Source: CAZUXY01 sp964624235
GTDB taxonomy: Bacteria > Spirochaetota > UBA4802 > UBA5368
Assembly (NCBI GenBank): GCA_964624235.1
Contig: CAZUXY010000002.1
Location: 55,175 to 119,174, forward strand
DNA: 64,000 bases
Direction of reading: 5' to 3'
Each line of letters starts with the position of its first letter. Within the stretch, counting starts at the first letter, position 1. Below are positions 16,627-25,704 of the stretch, piece by piece. A program made the translations under genes and the position numbers. The notes beneath the pieces are model-generated. The model was not told the DNA's origin. It saw only the letters and a list, made by a program, of their open reading frames with translations, and made no database searches.

Positions 16627-17229
16627 TCAATAATTCGACATGGCGGCGCGGTAGCCGACGCCCAGGTAAAGGACGATCTCGTAGTTGTATTTCAGATCGT
16701 TGTCGTCGGCGAACTGCTGTCTGGTGAGGTTGTACCCGAAGCGGCCTTCAAGGTTCAGGAACACGGCTTCGGCAACCGGCAGGTAATACCCCAGTATACC
16801 GTCGACCCAGAGGTCTATCTTCTTTTCAGGTTCATCAGAGCCGCCTGAAGGTATGTCAACGGCGATGAGGTATTTACCCGACAATCCGACCCCCACATAA
16901 AGACCTCCCATGGCGGCCAGTTTGGCGGAAATACGTGGCGTCAGGAACGAATAGATGACATCGGTCTTACTGTCGAAGTATACGCGTGAATACTCGAGTC
17001 CGAATCCCAGCCAGAAGTTGTTGAAGTTAAGGTTGTATTCCCCCTGTAGCGCAAAACCGGAAAAATCCACCGGATCATTCACCTCCGTGTCAAGTTCGTA
17101 GGTATACAGTGGAATATATCCAGCTTTCAGAAAAACTATGTCGGTAGTCAGGGTCTGGGCATGCGTGTTGCCGGTATACGAAATAATCAAGGCGCACACG
17201 GCACAGAATATCAGCAATCGTGATTTCAT
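16627..17229 (-). CDS. Outer-membrane beta-barrel protein (paralogue A)
   Basis: 200 residues with a Sec signal peptide (cleavage likely after THA, before QTLTTD). Alternating aromatic and hydrophobic strands typical of an eight-stranded barrel follow, ending with the aromatic C-terminus SNY expected for BAM-dependent outer-membrane proteins. It shares QTLTTDIVFLK, GEYNLNFNNFW, AAMGGLYVG, LSGKYLI, EGRFGYNLT and GYRAAMSNY with the neighbouring paralogue; the loops differ. A GGAGG box precedes the ATG. The function is unknown: OmpA/OmpX-like small barrels can be adhesins, structural proteins or small pores. Confidence 0.85.
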   Translation of the reverse strand: MKSRLLIFCAVCALIISYTGNTHAQTLTTDIVFLKAGYIPLYTYELDTEVNDPVDFSGFALQGEYNLNFNNFWLGFGLEYSRVYFDSKTDVIYSFLTPRISAKLAAMGGLYVGVGLSGKYLIAVDIPSGGSDEPEKKIDLWVDGILGYYLPVAEAVFLNLEGRFGYNLTRQQFADDNDLKYNYEIVLYLGVGYRAAMSNY

Positions 17230-17276
17230 GGCTTCCTCCTGAATTTGGCGGTACGATGTCTTTTTCAGTCACAATG

Positions 17277-17305
17277 GTTATAATGATAAATACTAACCCT
17301 GACAG
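17277..17305 (-). promoter_or_regulatory. Candidate sigma-70 promoter for barrel paralogue A
   Basis: On the minus strand CTGTCA, a 17-base spacer and TATAAC resemble -35 and -10 boxes, about 50 bases before the ATG. The -35 box is a weak match. Confidence 0.4.
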
Positions 17306-17426
17306 GAAAAAATGCAATCGTTTTATGGCGTAGCGTACGATCGCTGAGCCGTATGATGTTACCAAAAGCTTTCGGTAAAGCAAGGTGAATTGCAGAATGG
17401 GCGGGCGTTTGAAATTTACCGTATCA

Positions 17427-17468
17427 CCAGGCGCCGATCACACAGGCGCCGATCATGATCGGCGCCTG
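17427..17468. repeat. Perfect palindrome plus half copy, after the second barrel gene
   Basis: A perfect 26-base palindrome (half CAGGCGCCGATCA) at 17443-17468 is preceded by a direct half copy at 17427-17441. It lies 13 bases beyond the stop codon of paralogue B on the minus strand. No T-run follows on that strand, so it is not an obvious rho-independent terminator, although it can fold in the mRNA. Confidence 0.75.
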
Positions 17469-17480
17469 GTGGCAAAAAAA

Positions 17481-18122
17481 TCAATAATTCGACATTGCGG
17501 CGCGATAACCTATGCCTACATAAAAAGCGATGTCGTATGCGGATTTTGTCGCGATTTTCCCTGATGTCGCACCATTGTCATCATATTTTTCAAACTGATT
17601 GTTGGTAAGGTTGTAGCCGAACCTGCCCTCGATATCAAGAAAGACCGCTTCCGCGATAGGCATGTAATAGCCCAGGTAGGCATTCGCCCAGAGATCGAAT
17701 TTTTTATCCCATTCGATATCGTCCCATTTTTCCGTGCTTATCAGATATTTCCCGGAAAGACCCGCACCCACATAGAGGCCTCCCATCGCCGCGAATTTGA
17801 AAGAAACCATCGGCTGAATGAACTGATTGACATGGCTTTTGTAGTTGTAAGAGTCGCTCTTGTAATCTGCATTAATATACTGGTACTCGAGCCCGAAACC
17901 GATCCAGAAATTATTGAAATTTAAATTATACTCTCCCTGGATAGCGAACCCCGATCCTTCAAGTTTATCATCATCGTCATTGTCAAAACTGGTGGTAGAA
18001 ACTGGTATGTACCCTACCTTAAGAAAAACGATATCGGTCGTAAGGGTCTGGGCCTGAACTCCGAACGAAAAAGCAAAGACCATCGCGATCGCAGCCAGCA
18101 CGACAGGAAACCTGGATTTCAT
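17481..18122 (-). CDS. Outer-membrane beta-barrel protein (paralogue B)
   Basis: 213 residues from the ATG at 18122, which follows an AGGAGG box; the upstream TTG in the same frame is part of that box. The signal peptide ends near VQAQTLTTD. The mature part has barrel strands with the same blocks as paralogue A, including GEYNLNFNNFW, AAMGGLYVGAGLSGKYLI, DIEGRFGYNLT and terminal GYRAAMSNY, with longer charged loops. A tandem duplication that carried the 3' palindrome along best explains the pair. Both are probably abundant surface or outer-membrane proteins; the exact role is unknown. Confidence 0.85.
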   Translation of the reverse strand: MKSRFPVVLAAIAMVFAFSFGVQAQTLTTDIVFLKVGYIPVSTTSFDNDDDDKLEGSGFAIQGEYNLNFNNFWIGFGLEYQYINADYKSDSYNYKSHVNQFIQPMVSFKFAAMGGLYVGAGLSGKYLISTEKWDDIEWDKKFDLWANAYLGYYMPIAEAVFLDIEGRFGYNLTNNQFEKYDDNGATSGKIATKSAYDIAFYVGIGYRAAMSNY

Positions 18123-18186
18123 AAAAAACCTCCTCAAAAATTGTTGTTTGCTGATGTATTTTTATATGGGACCGTAAACTCCGATG

Positions 18187-18215
18187 AATATATACAAAAT
18201 CTCCGGTATCGGCAA
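18187..18215 (-). promoter_or_regulatory. Candidate sigma-70 promoter for barrel paralogue B
   Basis: On the minus strand TTGCCG, a 17-base spacer and TATATT form a good -35/-10 pair about 65 bases before the start codon. Confidence 0.5.
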
Positions 18216-18332
18216 GTTATTTTTCAGGTATTTTCCACTGTTCCATGTTTTGAGGATCAAATGCTTTATAAATGAATAGTCAGAATACTGTTAATGAGTG
18301 TGTTCTATTGCCTTGATGTGAGCGGGCGAAGA

Positions 18333-18632
18333 TCAGGCAAGGGCGTCAAAAAACATACCGGTCTGATATGACGGGTACCTGAGAGGAGTCACTTTGCCCT
18401 GGGAAGAGTATTCCCTGTATGAGGATGCGCTGAGTGATTCGATCAGTTTGTGATGATCTTCGACAGTGGGCTTGATATACGCTATGCTGCTTTCGGGGCG
18501 CCTGTCGACGCCGGTGACTCTGCTCACTTTGCCTGCATCATAGACGGGCCAGGTGTACAGCTTTTCAGATGCAACGCGGTTCCTATGCGGGGCAAAGGTA
18601 TATATTTCAGCCATGCCGTTGGAGATCTTCAT
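18333..18632 (-). CDS. Small hypothetical protein
   Basis: A 99-residue frame without signal peptide or membrane segment. It has a regular soluble composition (FAPHRNRVASEKLYTWP, then a helical middle and a Gly/Pro/Tyr-rich end). It lies about 85 bases after the stop codon of the propeller/glycoside-hydrolase gene on the same strand and could be the last gene of that transcript. A second ATG six codons in is an alternative start, and no strong ribosome-binding site is visible. I do not recognise the family. Confidence 0.5.
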   Translation of the reverse strand: MKISNGMAEIYTFAPHRNRVASEKLYTWPVYDAGKVSRVTGVDRRPESSIAYIKPTVEDHHKLIESLSASSYREYSSQGKVTPLRYPSYQTGMFFDALA

Positions 18633-18716
18633 GGTATACTTATCGGCATATCAGGGGGAAAACTTGAATGTCGGCATTTCTTGGAAAAGGTACACAACGG
18701 AGGTATGCGGTTTGTA

Positions 18717-20678
18717 CTATTTCACCAGCGCGCGGTTCAGCATGTCGTAATCCCCCTTCGCGTTCCAGAAAGTATATCCGCTGTTATTGCTGTCGACCGC
18801 GCCGCGTATCTGGGCTTTAATATATCCGGGGCCCCAGGTGGGTGAGAGCATTTTAAAAGCCTGCAGGTAAGGACGTATCACGACGGTGTTACCCGTCAGC
18901 AGCAGGGACCTTATCCCGCTTTCGTATACGATTTGATAGGGATGTTCATCGCCGGCATGGTTGCGGTAAAACCGGCTTCCGAAGTGAGAAGGATACACCA
19001 TGGGGCATATCGCGTCGACGATACGGGAAAACTCCTCGATATCCTGTCCTATGGAATTGCCGAAACGGTACCACGCGTTGAATCCGTAAATGTCCACCGA
19101 AACCGGTATGCGCAGGGCCCGCTTCGCCCTTCTGAGGAAGTCCGCCAGTACTTCGGACTTGTAGGTCCCGCTGTTTACTCTGTACCGGTAGAGACACTGG
19201 TGCACCGGGCCGTCGGAGGGGAAACGTATATAATCAAACTGGATTTCGTCGAAACCAAGTTGCTCCAGTTCGCGGCAGAGGGCGATATTGTATTCCTGAA
19301 CGAACACTGAATGGGGGTCAACCCAGTATTCATTCGTGTTCCCCGACCAGGGTGTATTGGTGCGCCCGTTCCATATGGCGTATTTATGACCGTAACCTTT
19401 ATAGAGCCTGAGGTCCTTGAATACCACCACCCGGGCAACTGAGTGGATATTTTCCTTTTTCAAACGGGTAAGTATGGAACGGATATCCAGCGGGTTCCTC
19501 AAGGCCTTCGTTTCCACAGCGGTGGGATTTCTGGCGGGGAAGCACACGTTCCCGAAATCATCTTTCATATCGATGGTCAGAGCGTTCAACCCGTTCCTTT
19601 TGATATACCCGATAAGACGTTCCAGATTTTTGCGGACAACGGGGACGCCGGCGTAGATTCCTTTTTTGTCACGGGTTGCCGCAACTGACGATTTGCCGGC
19701 AAGGCTTATCGGGTTACTGAGATACACCAGCAGCGGCGGATGTGCTCTGCCTGTGTCGATGATGAGCATTGATTGAGGTGGGTCCCCTGACCGGATAGTG
19801 TTACGGACAGGCTCGACGTTGATTGCATACCATCTTCGTTCCTTTAAATTAAACTTCAATACGCTCGTACCGGCTGAAACATAGAGAGATCCCTCGTGTA
19901 CGACCAGATGATGAATTCCCGAATGTCTGTTCCCGGTCTCAGGGAGTATAATGCGGCTCCAGTTCCTGCCTGAATCACGGGTTTCGTAAAGACCGCCGCC
20001 GAAATTGAATCCTGCGTACCATGTGCCCCGTTTCCCCGGATCTGCCGCAAGGGCGGAGATTTCTTCGTAGAAGTATCTGCTTTCGGTGTAAGGTTCACGG
20101 TGGAACCCGTTCGAACGGTTGACCACGCCTCCTTTGTGGAGTACATACACTCCGTTGAAAGAAGTTCCCGCGAGGATTTCATCCTTACCCTTTGAGAAGG
20201 CCAGCGAAGTAATATACTGACGGCTGCCGGGCGGAGGGGGTATCTCGTGCCAGCTGATGCCGCCGTTACTAGACATGTAAATTGAATGTTTGGTCGCGGC
20301 CGCAATATTATCAGGATTCAACGGGTCCACCGCGAATGCGGAAATTTTCCGGAATGAACCCGCGGGCGCCGTCGTAGAGCGGGTCAAGAAACTCCTGTCG
20401 CTGATGCCGATCCATTCGGTTCTGTCGGGGGCGCATTTGAAAATGCCTGAATCCAGGGTCGATAAATAGAAGGTCCCCCGGGAATCGCAGTATATGCCCA
20501 GGGGGATCATCCTGCCGGGGAGTCCTTTGCTGAAGCTCCTCCATCCGTTACCGGCGTTTTCCGACAACAGCACTCCCCGGCCGGCTGTGGACATGATTAC
20601 CGTGGTCCCGGCATACAAATACGGTAAAGTTAAGAAGATCGACAGGCCGGTGCAAAAGAACCGGCTAAAACTTTTCAT
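18717..20678 (-). CDS. Exported BNR-like propeller plus putative glycoside hydrolase (DUF4015-type)
   Basis: About 653 residues from the internal ATG at 20678, which gives a clean signal peptide (MKSFSRFFCTGLSIFLTLPYL). The first half (about 25-310) has repeated BNR/photosystem-stability-like units with the Asp-box-like patterns SENAGNGW, SSNGGISWHE and TRDSGRNWSRI. The second half (about 335-645) starts KGIYAGVPVVRKNLERLIGY and resembles the putative TIM-barrel glycoside hydrolases with LTIDMKDDFG, GFDEIQFDYIRFP and AICPMVYPSH. The substrate is unknown. It overlaps the 3' end of the XPB helicase gene by 14 bases and is probably co-transcribed with it. Confidence 0.8.
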   Translation of the reverse strand: MKSFSRFFCTGLSIFLTLPYLYAGTTVIMSTAGRGVLLSENAGNGWRSFSKGLPGRMIPLGIYCDSRGTFYLSTLDSGIFKCAPDRTEWIGISDRSFLTRSTTAPAGSFRKISAFAVDPLNPDNIAAATKHSIYMSSNGGISWHEIPPPPGSRQYITSLAFSKGKDEILAGTSFNGVYVLHKGGVVNRSNGFHREPYTESRYFYEEISALAADPGKRGTWYAGFNFGGGLYETRDSGRNWSRIILPETGNRHSGIHHLVVHEGSLYVSAGTSVLKFNLKERRWYAINVEPVRNTIRSGDPPQSMLIIDTGRAHPPLLVYLSNPISLAGKSSVAATRDKKGIYAGVPVVRKNLERLIGYIKRNGLNALTIDMKDDFGNVCFPARNPTAVETKALRNPLDIRSILTRLKKENIHSVARVVVFKDLRLYKGYGHKYAIWNGRTNTPWSGNTNEYWVDPHSVFVQEYNIALCRELEQLGFDEIQFDYIRFPSDGPVHQCLYRYRVNSGTYKSEVLADFLRRAKRALRIPVSVDIYGFNAWYRFGNSIGQDIEEFSRIVDAICPMVYPSHFGSRFYRNHAGDEHPYQIVYESGIRSLLLTGNTVVIRPYLQAFKMLSPTWGPGYIKAQIRGAVDSNNSGYTFWNAKGDYDMLNRALVK

Positions 20679-22359
20679 TAAACATTTCTTCGTTGAGTAT
20701 GATATAGACATATCCCTGCTCAGTGAGGAAAAGCTGACGGTTGTGGGCGAATTTTTCTTCTACGGTATTCGAGGTTATAATGGTGTAAAAATACGCGCGG
20801 TTCTCTCCCTTCTTGGGCCTGAGTATCCTTCCCAGGCGCTGTGCCTCTTCCTGGCGCGAACCGAAGGTGCCCGAGATCTGGATCGCGACGTTGGCATCGG
20901 GCAGGTCAATTGAAAAATTTGCTACTTTGGAAACCACCAGGTTTTTTATCGTTCCCTTTTTAAAATCCGAATACAGGCGCTCCCGTTCCGAAATGGGCGT
21001 ACTGCCGGTAATGATCGGGAACCCGAATTGTCTCGCCAGGTCCTCGAGTTGCGATATGTACTGGCCTATGATGAGCACACTCGAATCCATGTGATGGTTC
21101 AGGATTCTTCTTGTAATGGAGACCTTGTTTTCATTTTCCGATGCTATTCTGAATTTCTCCCGGTCCCTGGCGACGGAGTACTGGTAACGCAGGTGCTCGG
21201 GCAGTTCCACCCTTATCTCGGTGCACAATGCCTCGGCTATCCAGTTTGATTTTTCAAGGATCTTCCAGGGCATATCGAATTTTTTAGGGCCGATCAGGCT
21301 GAAAACATCGGCCTCTAGACCGTCTTCACGGATCAGGGTCGCGGTCAGACCCAGGCGCCTTTTGGACTGTATCTCGGACGTCATGCGAAAAACCGGTGCC
21401 GGCAGCAGGTGCACCTCGTCATACACTATGATGCCCCAGTTTTTTGTAGTGAAAAGATTGAAGTGAATGAAATCCTGGTTCTTCTTTTTACGGTAGGTGA
21501 GGATGTTATAAGTCGCAATGGTTATGGGTTTTATTTCTTTCTTTTCCCCGGAAAATTCACCGATCATTTCGGCGGGAAGATCGGTCTTGTCGAGCAGCTC
21601 CTCCTTCCACTGGCGAAGCGCGACGGTATTGGTGACGAGGATCAACGCCTCGGTCTGCAATATGGCCAGTATCCCGATACCCACTATGGTTTTACCCGCC
21701 CCGCAGGGGAGTACTATCACACCGCTTCCTCCTTCAGGCCCTCCGCCGCGGTAAAAGGATTTGATTGCGCTTTCCTGGTAATCCCTGATTATAAAGGGTT
21801 GCCCGTGCGATGTGGTGTTTTTCAGGGTGACGGCACAGGGGTCGCCGTTTTCGTAGCCCGCAAGGTCTTCCACGGGATATCCCATTTTAATCAGGGCCTG
21901 CTTAATATGGCCCCTAAGGTGCGGTTTTATCTGTACGGTATGCTCATCGATGGTCTTATCGATATAAGGCTGGATTTTTTTTTCTCTGATTATTTCCATC
22001 AGCAGAAGGGCGTCTTCGGAAACGAGGTACTGCGCATGACCGGCCATGGTTTCCCCGGGGCCCTTGACCAGCTTGAGCAGACCATATCGTTTCATCTGTT
22101 CCTTTATGGTGACGAGAACCGCTTCTGGTATTTCGTACCTTGAATACCGTTTCAGGGATGAAAGGATGGTGTCTGTTCTGAGCCCGGATGCCGCCGCATT
22201 CCACAGGGAAAGAGGGGTAACCCTGTAGGTGTGGATGTGCTCGGGGCTTTTTTCCAGTTCGGCGAAGGGGGAAATCGAATCCCTGGCAACTTCGAATTCG
22301 GGATTGTCCACTTCCAGCAAAATGGTATTGTCACTTTGTACTATAATAGGTTTTGACAT
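20665..22359 (-). CDS. DNA repair helicase of the XPB/Ssl2 type
   Basis: A 564-residue superfamily 2 helicase from the ATG at 22359 (MSKPIIVQSD). The N-terminal XPB-type domain has the family stretch ELEKSPEHIHTYRVTPLSLW. It is followed by Walker A LPCGAGKTIVGIG, the DEVH box YDEVHLLP, motif III LTATLIREDG and motif VI QRLGRILRP. Bacterial XPB unwinds DNA 3' to 5' and is linked to nucleotide excision repair; several actinobacteria and spirochaetes carry it. An extended start at 22428 is possible in frame but lacks support. The downstream gene overlaps its end. Confidence 0.92.
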   Translation of the reverse strand: MSKPIIVQSDNTILLEVDNPEFEVARDSISPFAELEKSPEHIHTYRVTPLSLWNAAASGLRTDTILSSLKRYSRYEIPEAVLVTIKEQMKRYGLLKLVKGPGETMAGHAQYLVSEDALLLMEIIREKKIQPYIDKTIDEHTVQIKPHLRGHIKQALIKMGYPVEDLAGYENGDPCAVTLKNTTSHGQPFIIRDYQESAIKSFYRGGGPEGGSGVIVLPCGAGKTIVGIGILAILQTEALILVTNTVALRQWKEELLDKTDLPAEMIGEFSGEKKEIKPITIATYNILTYRKKKNQDFIHFNLFTTKNWGIIVYDEVHLLPAPVFRMTSEIQSKRRLGLTATLIREDGLEADVFSLIGPKKFDMPWKILEKSNWIAEALCTEIRVELPEHLRYQYSVARDREKFRIASENENKVSITRRILNHHMDSSVLIIGQYISQLEDLARQFGFPIITGSTPISERERLYSDFKKGTIKNLVVSKVANFSIDLPDANVAIQISGTFGSRQEEAQRLGRILRPKKGENRAYFYTIITSNTVEEKFAHNRQLFLTEQGYVYIILNEEMFNEKF

Positions 22360-22828
22360 AATCTTTTTGGAGATCCTCTCGATAAGGGATAGGCATAATG
22401 CTTCCGGCTGATATAGTCCCCCAGACACTGTAACGGGGTAAAAAACAACCTGAAAGCATTTGTCTGTACTGCAGGCCCGGTCATAACAGATTCAATTCAA
22501 TGGAAATACAGACACAACGACATTGCATTCAGTATAAATATGGGCATAATAATAGAATATGTTCACTTTTCCGCCATCATCAGGGCTAAATTATGGTGGT
22601 GCGGCACTTTTTGTCAAACAGTTTCTCCCATTATGGCCTGCACAAAAACCGTCAACTAATAGTGGTGTACTGAAAGAGACCCACAGGTTTGTTTTGGGAT
22701 CCTCGGGAGAAATTAATCTGTATTACTGCTACAATATTTTATTGTAATATTTATAAAAATGGTGTATTGAATTAATATCAGCACTGATTCACTGATTGTG
22801 CAATATTTCCGCGTCCCCGGAGCAGGCA
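22360..22828. other. Divergent gap between helicase and deacetylase genes
   Basis: About 470 bases that should hold promoters for both divergent genes. The right part (22690-22790) is AT-rich. Open frames such as 22559-22747 lack a start signal and look random. No RNA gene or clear terminator was seen. Confidence 0.45.
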
Positions 22829-23776
22829 GTGAGAACCGCATTCCTCTATAATGAAACCTTCCTTTTGCATGACACGGGAGCAGACCACCCTGAAGTTTCC
22901 GAGAGATTGACCGCTATAAAAAAGAGAATCGAATCACGTGAGCTTTACCGGCGGCTGGTGCCTGTAGAAATCGCAATGCCGGATATCGCCTATATTGAAT
23001 TAATACACGATCCCGACTATATACGCCGGGTCCGAGCCGAAGTAGAGTCGGGTGCGGGATACTTTGATTCGACGGATAATACCATCAGCCCCAGGTCGTT
23101 CGATGTGGCCGTACTTGCCGTAGGAGGGTGTCTCAAGGTTTGTGACGCGGTAATGACGGGAGAAGCGGATAACGGGTTTTGCGCCGTAAGGCCTCCGGGA
23201 CATCACGCAAAGTATAAAAAAGCCGGGGGTTTCTGCTTTTTTAATAATATAGCGATTGCGGCGCGATATCTGCAGCATCGTTACGGTATTCGAAAAGTCG
23301 CTATCGTGGATTGGGACGTTCATCATGGTGACGGGACACAGGACTGTTTCGATTCAGATGATACGGTGTACTACATCAGCCTGCACCAATACCCCTTCTA
23401 TCCGGGGACCGGTTCAGAGATGGAAACCGGTTTCGGTAAAGGGGTGGGGTATACCATGAACATTCCCATGAGAGCGGGCAGCGGCAACAATCATTACCTG
23501 CGCGCGTTCAGGGAAAAAATATTACCCGAGTTACGCAAGTACAGGCCGGAGATCATATTGGTCTCAGCGGGATTTGACGCTCATCGCGACGATCCGCTGG
23601 CGTCTATAAACCTGACTTCGGATATATATTATACCTTAACAAAGATGCTGAAGGAGATAGCCCATGGATCGTCCAGTGACAGGATTATAGCTTTTCTGGA
23701 AGGCGGCTACAACGTGGAGGCCTGCGCAGAAGGTGTGGAAAAGGTGCTTGAAGCCCTTTTAGAGGACGAAACTTGA
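22829..23776 (+). CDS. Histone deacetylase family (AcuC/acetylpolyamine amidohydrolase-like) protein
   Basis: A 315-residue arginase-fold zinc hydrolase. The conserved blocks are HPEVSERLTAI, RPPGHHAKY (active-site His pair), DWDVHHGDGTQ (zinc Asp/His and second His pair), GFDAHRDDPLA (zinc Asp) and LEGGYN. All catalytic and zinc ligands are intact. Bacterial members deacetylate acetyl-lysine (AcuC on acetyl-CoA synthetase) or acetylpolyamines. The GTG at 22829 is chosen because GGAG lies just before it; a TTG at 22796 is possible in frame. It stands alone with no acetyltransferase nearby. Confidence 0.9.
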   Translation: MRTAFLYNETFLLHDTGADHPEVSERLTAIKKRIESRELYRRLVPVEIAMPDIAYIELIHDPDYIRRVRAEVESGAGYFDSTDNTISPRSFDVAVLAVGGCLKVCDAVMTGEADNGFCAVRPPGHHAKYKKAGGFCFFNNIAIAARYLQHRYGIRKVAIVDWDVHHGDGTQDCFDSDDTVYYISLHQYPFYPGTGSEMETGFGKGVGYTMNIPMRAGSGNNHYLRAFREKILPELRKYRPEIILVSAGFDAHRDDPLASINLTSDIYYTLTKMLKEIAHGSSSDRIIAFLEGGYNVEACAEGVEKVLEALLEDET

Positions 23777-23879
23777 GCCGGTTAACGGGCAAAATACTAA
23801 AGAACATTTGCAGATATGGTTATTCAGATCGGTAAGTGAATGTATGCCTATTGCAGCCGGGCAGGAAATTTTGCTGTAT

Positions 23880-24974
23880 TTACTGCTTCTTTTCTATCAA
23901 AGAACAATATAGAATGGAATTCCTGCACTCCACCCTTCCGGGAAATACAGAATTGAGCGGACGTGATATATCAACGAGGTGGTTTAAAAGAACCGTGGCC
24001 TGATCGCCGTTCATGATCCTGGGCTGGAACCGGTGCAGTGGATCGCTGTTGCCGTTGACAGGATACACCTCAAGAGAGCTTAGTCGTTTTTCAATGAATC
24101 TCAGGGCTACCACGATGTTGTCCTTTATATCCTCATTGATCGATCCGAAGAGAAAATTACCCAGAGAATATATTACAGGTTTCTCTTTGTATATTTCTAT
24201 CCCCTGGTAAATATGCGAATGATGGCCTATGATCGCATCGGCCCCTGAATCTATGATTGCGTGTGCCAGTTCCACCTGATCGCCTGAAGGGAAATGTGAA
24301 TATTCGTCGCCCCAATGCATAGAGATTATGATGACATCATTGAATCCCCTGAATTTCAGAATGTCTCTTCTTATCAGGTCCAGCTGGGCCCTGGCGATCC
24401 CCGGGGAGGACTTCTGGGCGTAGGTTTCAGGGTATCCAAGGTTGGTATAACCAAAAATTGCCATACTTATGCCGTTGATCTTCAGGAGGACAGGCAGATG
24501 GGCCGATTCGGCATCGATCCCCGCTCCGGTATAGTGTATGCCTTTCTCGTTGAGCACCGTCATGGTGTTGAGAAGTGCTGTTTCACCGAAATCTGATGAA
24601 TGGTTGTTGGCGAGGGTGACCCCTCTGATATTTCCCAGCCTGAGAATATCCAGGGAGCCGGGTTCCGCCAGAAAAATATATTTCTTATCGATATGGGGAG
24701 TCCCGTTTGAAGAAACGGGGCACTCAAGGTTGCAGAAACTATAGTCGAAAGCCTTCAGGAAGCCGGTGATCTTTCTTAAAGGATAGTCAGCCCCCTCCCT
24801 TTTGTAGACATCTTTAATCCCCCAGTCCAGCATCACATCCCCGCAGAAGACAATTGATGCGGTATACTGCCTGGGTGTGGATGCATTCAGGGATTTCTCA
24901 AAACGGGTGGCGAAAACCATAAATGATGCTATTGCGAGGGACGTAATTATAAAAAAAAGTTTCCATCGAATCAT
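23880..24974 (-). CDS. CapA family protein (metallophosphatase-like)
   Basis: 364 residues with an N-terminal membrane anchor (WKLFFIITSLAIASFMVFA) and a CapA/PgsA-type domain. Metal-site blocks are CGDVMLDWG, FCNLECPVS, LANNHSSDFG, SMHWGDEYSHFP and IGHHSHIYQG. The domain is a calcineurin-like fold found in poly-gamma-glutamate export machinery, but many bacteria have stand-alone copies of unknown role. No capB or capC is nearby, so a role in capsule synthesis is not supported here. It is probably an envelope-anchored hydrolase facing the periplasm. Confidence 0.88.
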   Translation of the reverse strand: MIRWKLFFIITSLAIASFMVFATRFEKSLNASTPRQYTASIVFCGDVMLDWGIKDVYKREGADYPLRKITGFLKAFDYSFCNLECPVSSNGTPHIDKKYIFLAEPGSLDILRLGNIRGVTLANNHSSDFGETALLNTMTVLNEKGIHYTGAGIDAESAHLPVLLKINGISMAIFGYTNLGYPETYAQKSSPGIARAQLDLIRRDILKFRGFNDVIIISMHWGDEYSHFPSGDQVELAHAIIDSGADAIIGHHSHIYQGIEIYKEKPVIYSLGNFLFGSINEDIKDNIVVALRFIEKRLSSLEVYPVNGNSDPLHRFQPRIMNGDQATVLLNHLVDISRPLNSVFPGRVECRNSILYCSLIEKKQ

Positions 24975-25236
24975 AGTTTTACCATAATATTAAGCAAACC
25001 GCACAAACCCTGTACCAGTTGCGGGAGGCTGCGAAAGCCAGCCATGAGGATTTATTGAGGATTCATTGTCATTCATGAAGTGTCAAGAGAAATAATGGCC
25101 CGCACACGGTATTGCGGTAAACTGTTCCGGTATTGATAATAAGCGGTCGACACAATGTTACGAATACTTTTTCACCGGTATGAAGGTGCATCTTTATAAA
25201 TCTACGGAGAAGATCGATGATTGCAGGGAGGCCCCA

Positions 25237-25695
25237 GTGACAATATTACGGAGGTGCGGATACGGTTTGGTTGTTATCACCACTCTTATGGGCTGTGTAT
25301 GTTGTACGAAATCAGGAAAAAATTCCGGCATAGCCGTATCCCGCGACGGTCCCGGGCAAAAGGTGCGTAGCATTATAATACTCGCCAACAGGGGTCTTTA
25401 TAATGAAATATCCGCGGATGTGGTATATGCGGTGGTGGCCACCCTGGACACGGGTATACGCTCCGGGGAAGACTGGACCTTTCAGCAGAAAAGGTCTTTC
25501 TGGGAAGCAGTGACCAGACACGGCACTGTTTCCGGGGTTGTGATCTCCCGCGAGATCGTCCGGGAACGTTTCGCGCGGGTAAAATGCCGTATAGAATTCA
25601 GGGACGGTACATCCAGGGAACATCTTTTTGAAATGCACCTGTCAGGGGACGGGCGGTGGGTGCTGCCGGTCTATCTGAAAATGCTGAAGCAGTGA
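25237..25695 (+). CDS. Putative lipoprotein of unknown function
   Basis: 152 residues from GTG 25237, preceded by a GGGAGG box at a good distance; an upstream ATG at 25180 in the same frame has none. The N-terminus is a lipoprotein signal (basic ILRRCGYG, hydrophobic LVVITTLMGC, lipobox LMGC). The mature domain of about 120 residues has an alpha-beta pattern that looks NTF2/DUF4878-like by eye (long helix, then strands with RFARVKCRIEFRDGT). It converges with the barrel operon. The function is unknown. Confidence 0.65.
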   Translation: MTILRRCGYGLVVITTLMGCVCCTKSGKNSGIAVSRDGPGQKVRSIIILANRGLYNEISADVVYAVVATLDTGIRSGEDWTFQQKRSFWEAVTRHGTVSGVVISREIVRERFARVKCRIEFRDGTSREHLFEMHLSGDGRWVLPVYLKMLKQ

Positions 25696-25704
25696 TTTTG
25701 ATAC

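Noticed and set aside
22559..22747. 62-codon frame in the helicase/deacetylase gap
   Set aside because: No ribosome-binding site and no coding pattern.
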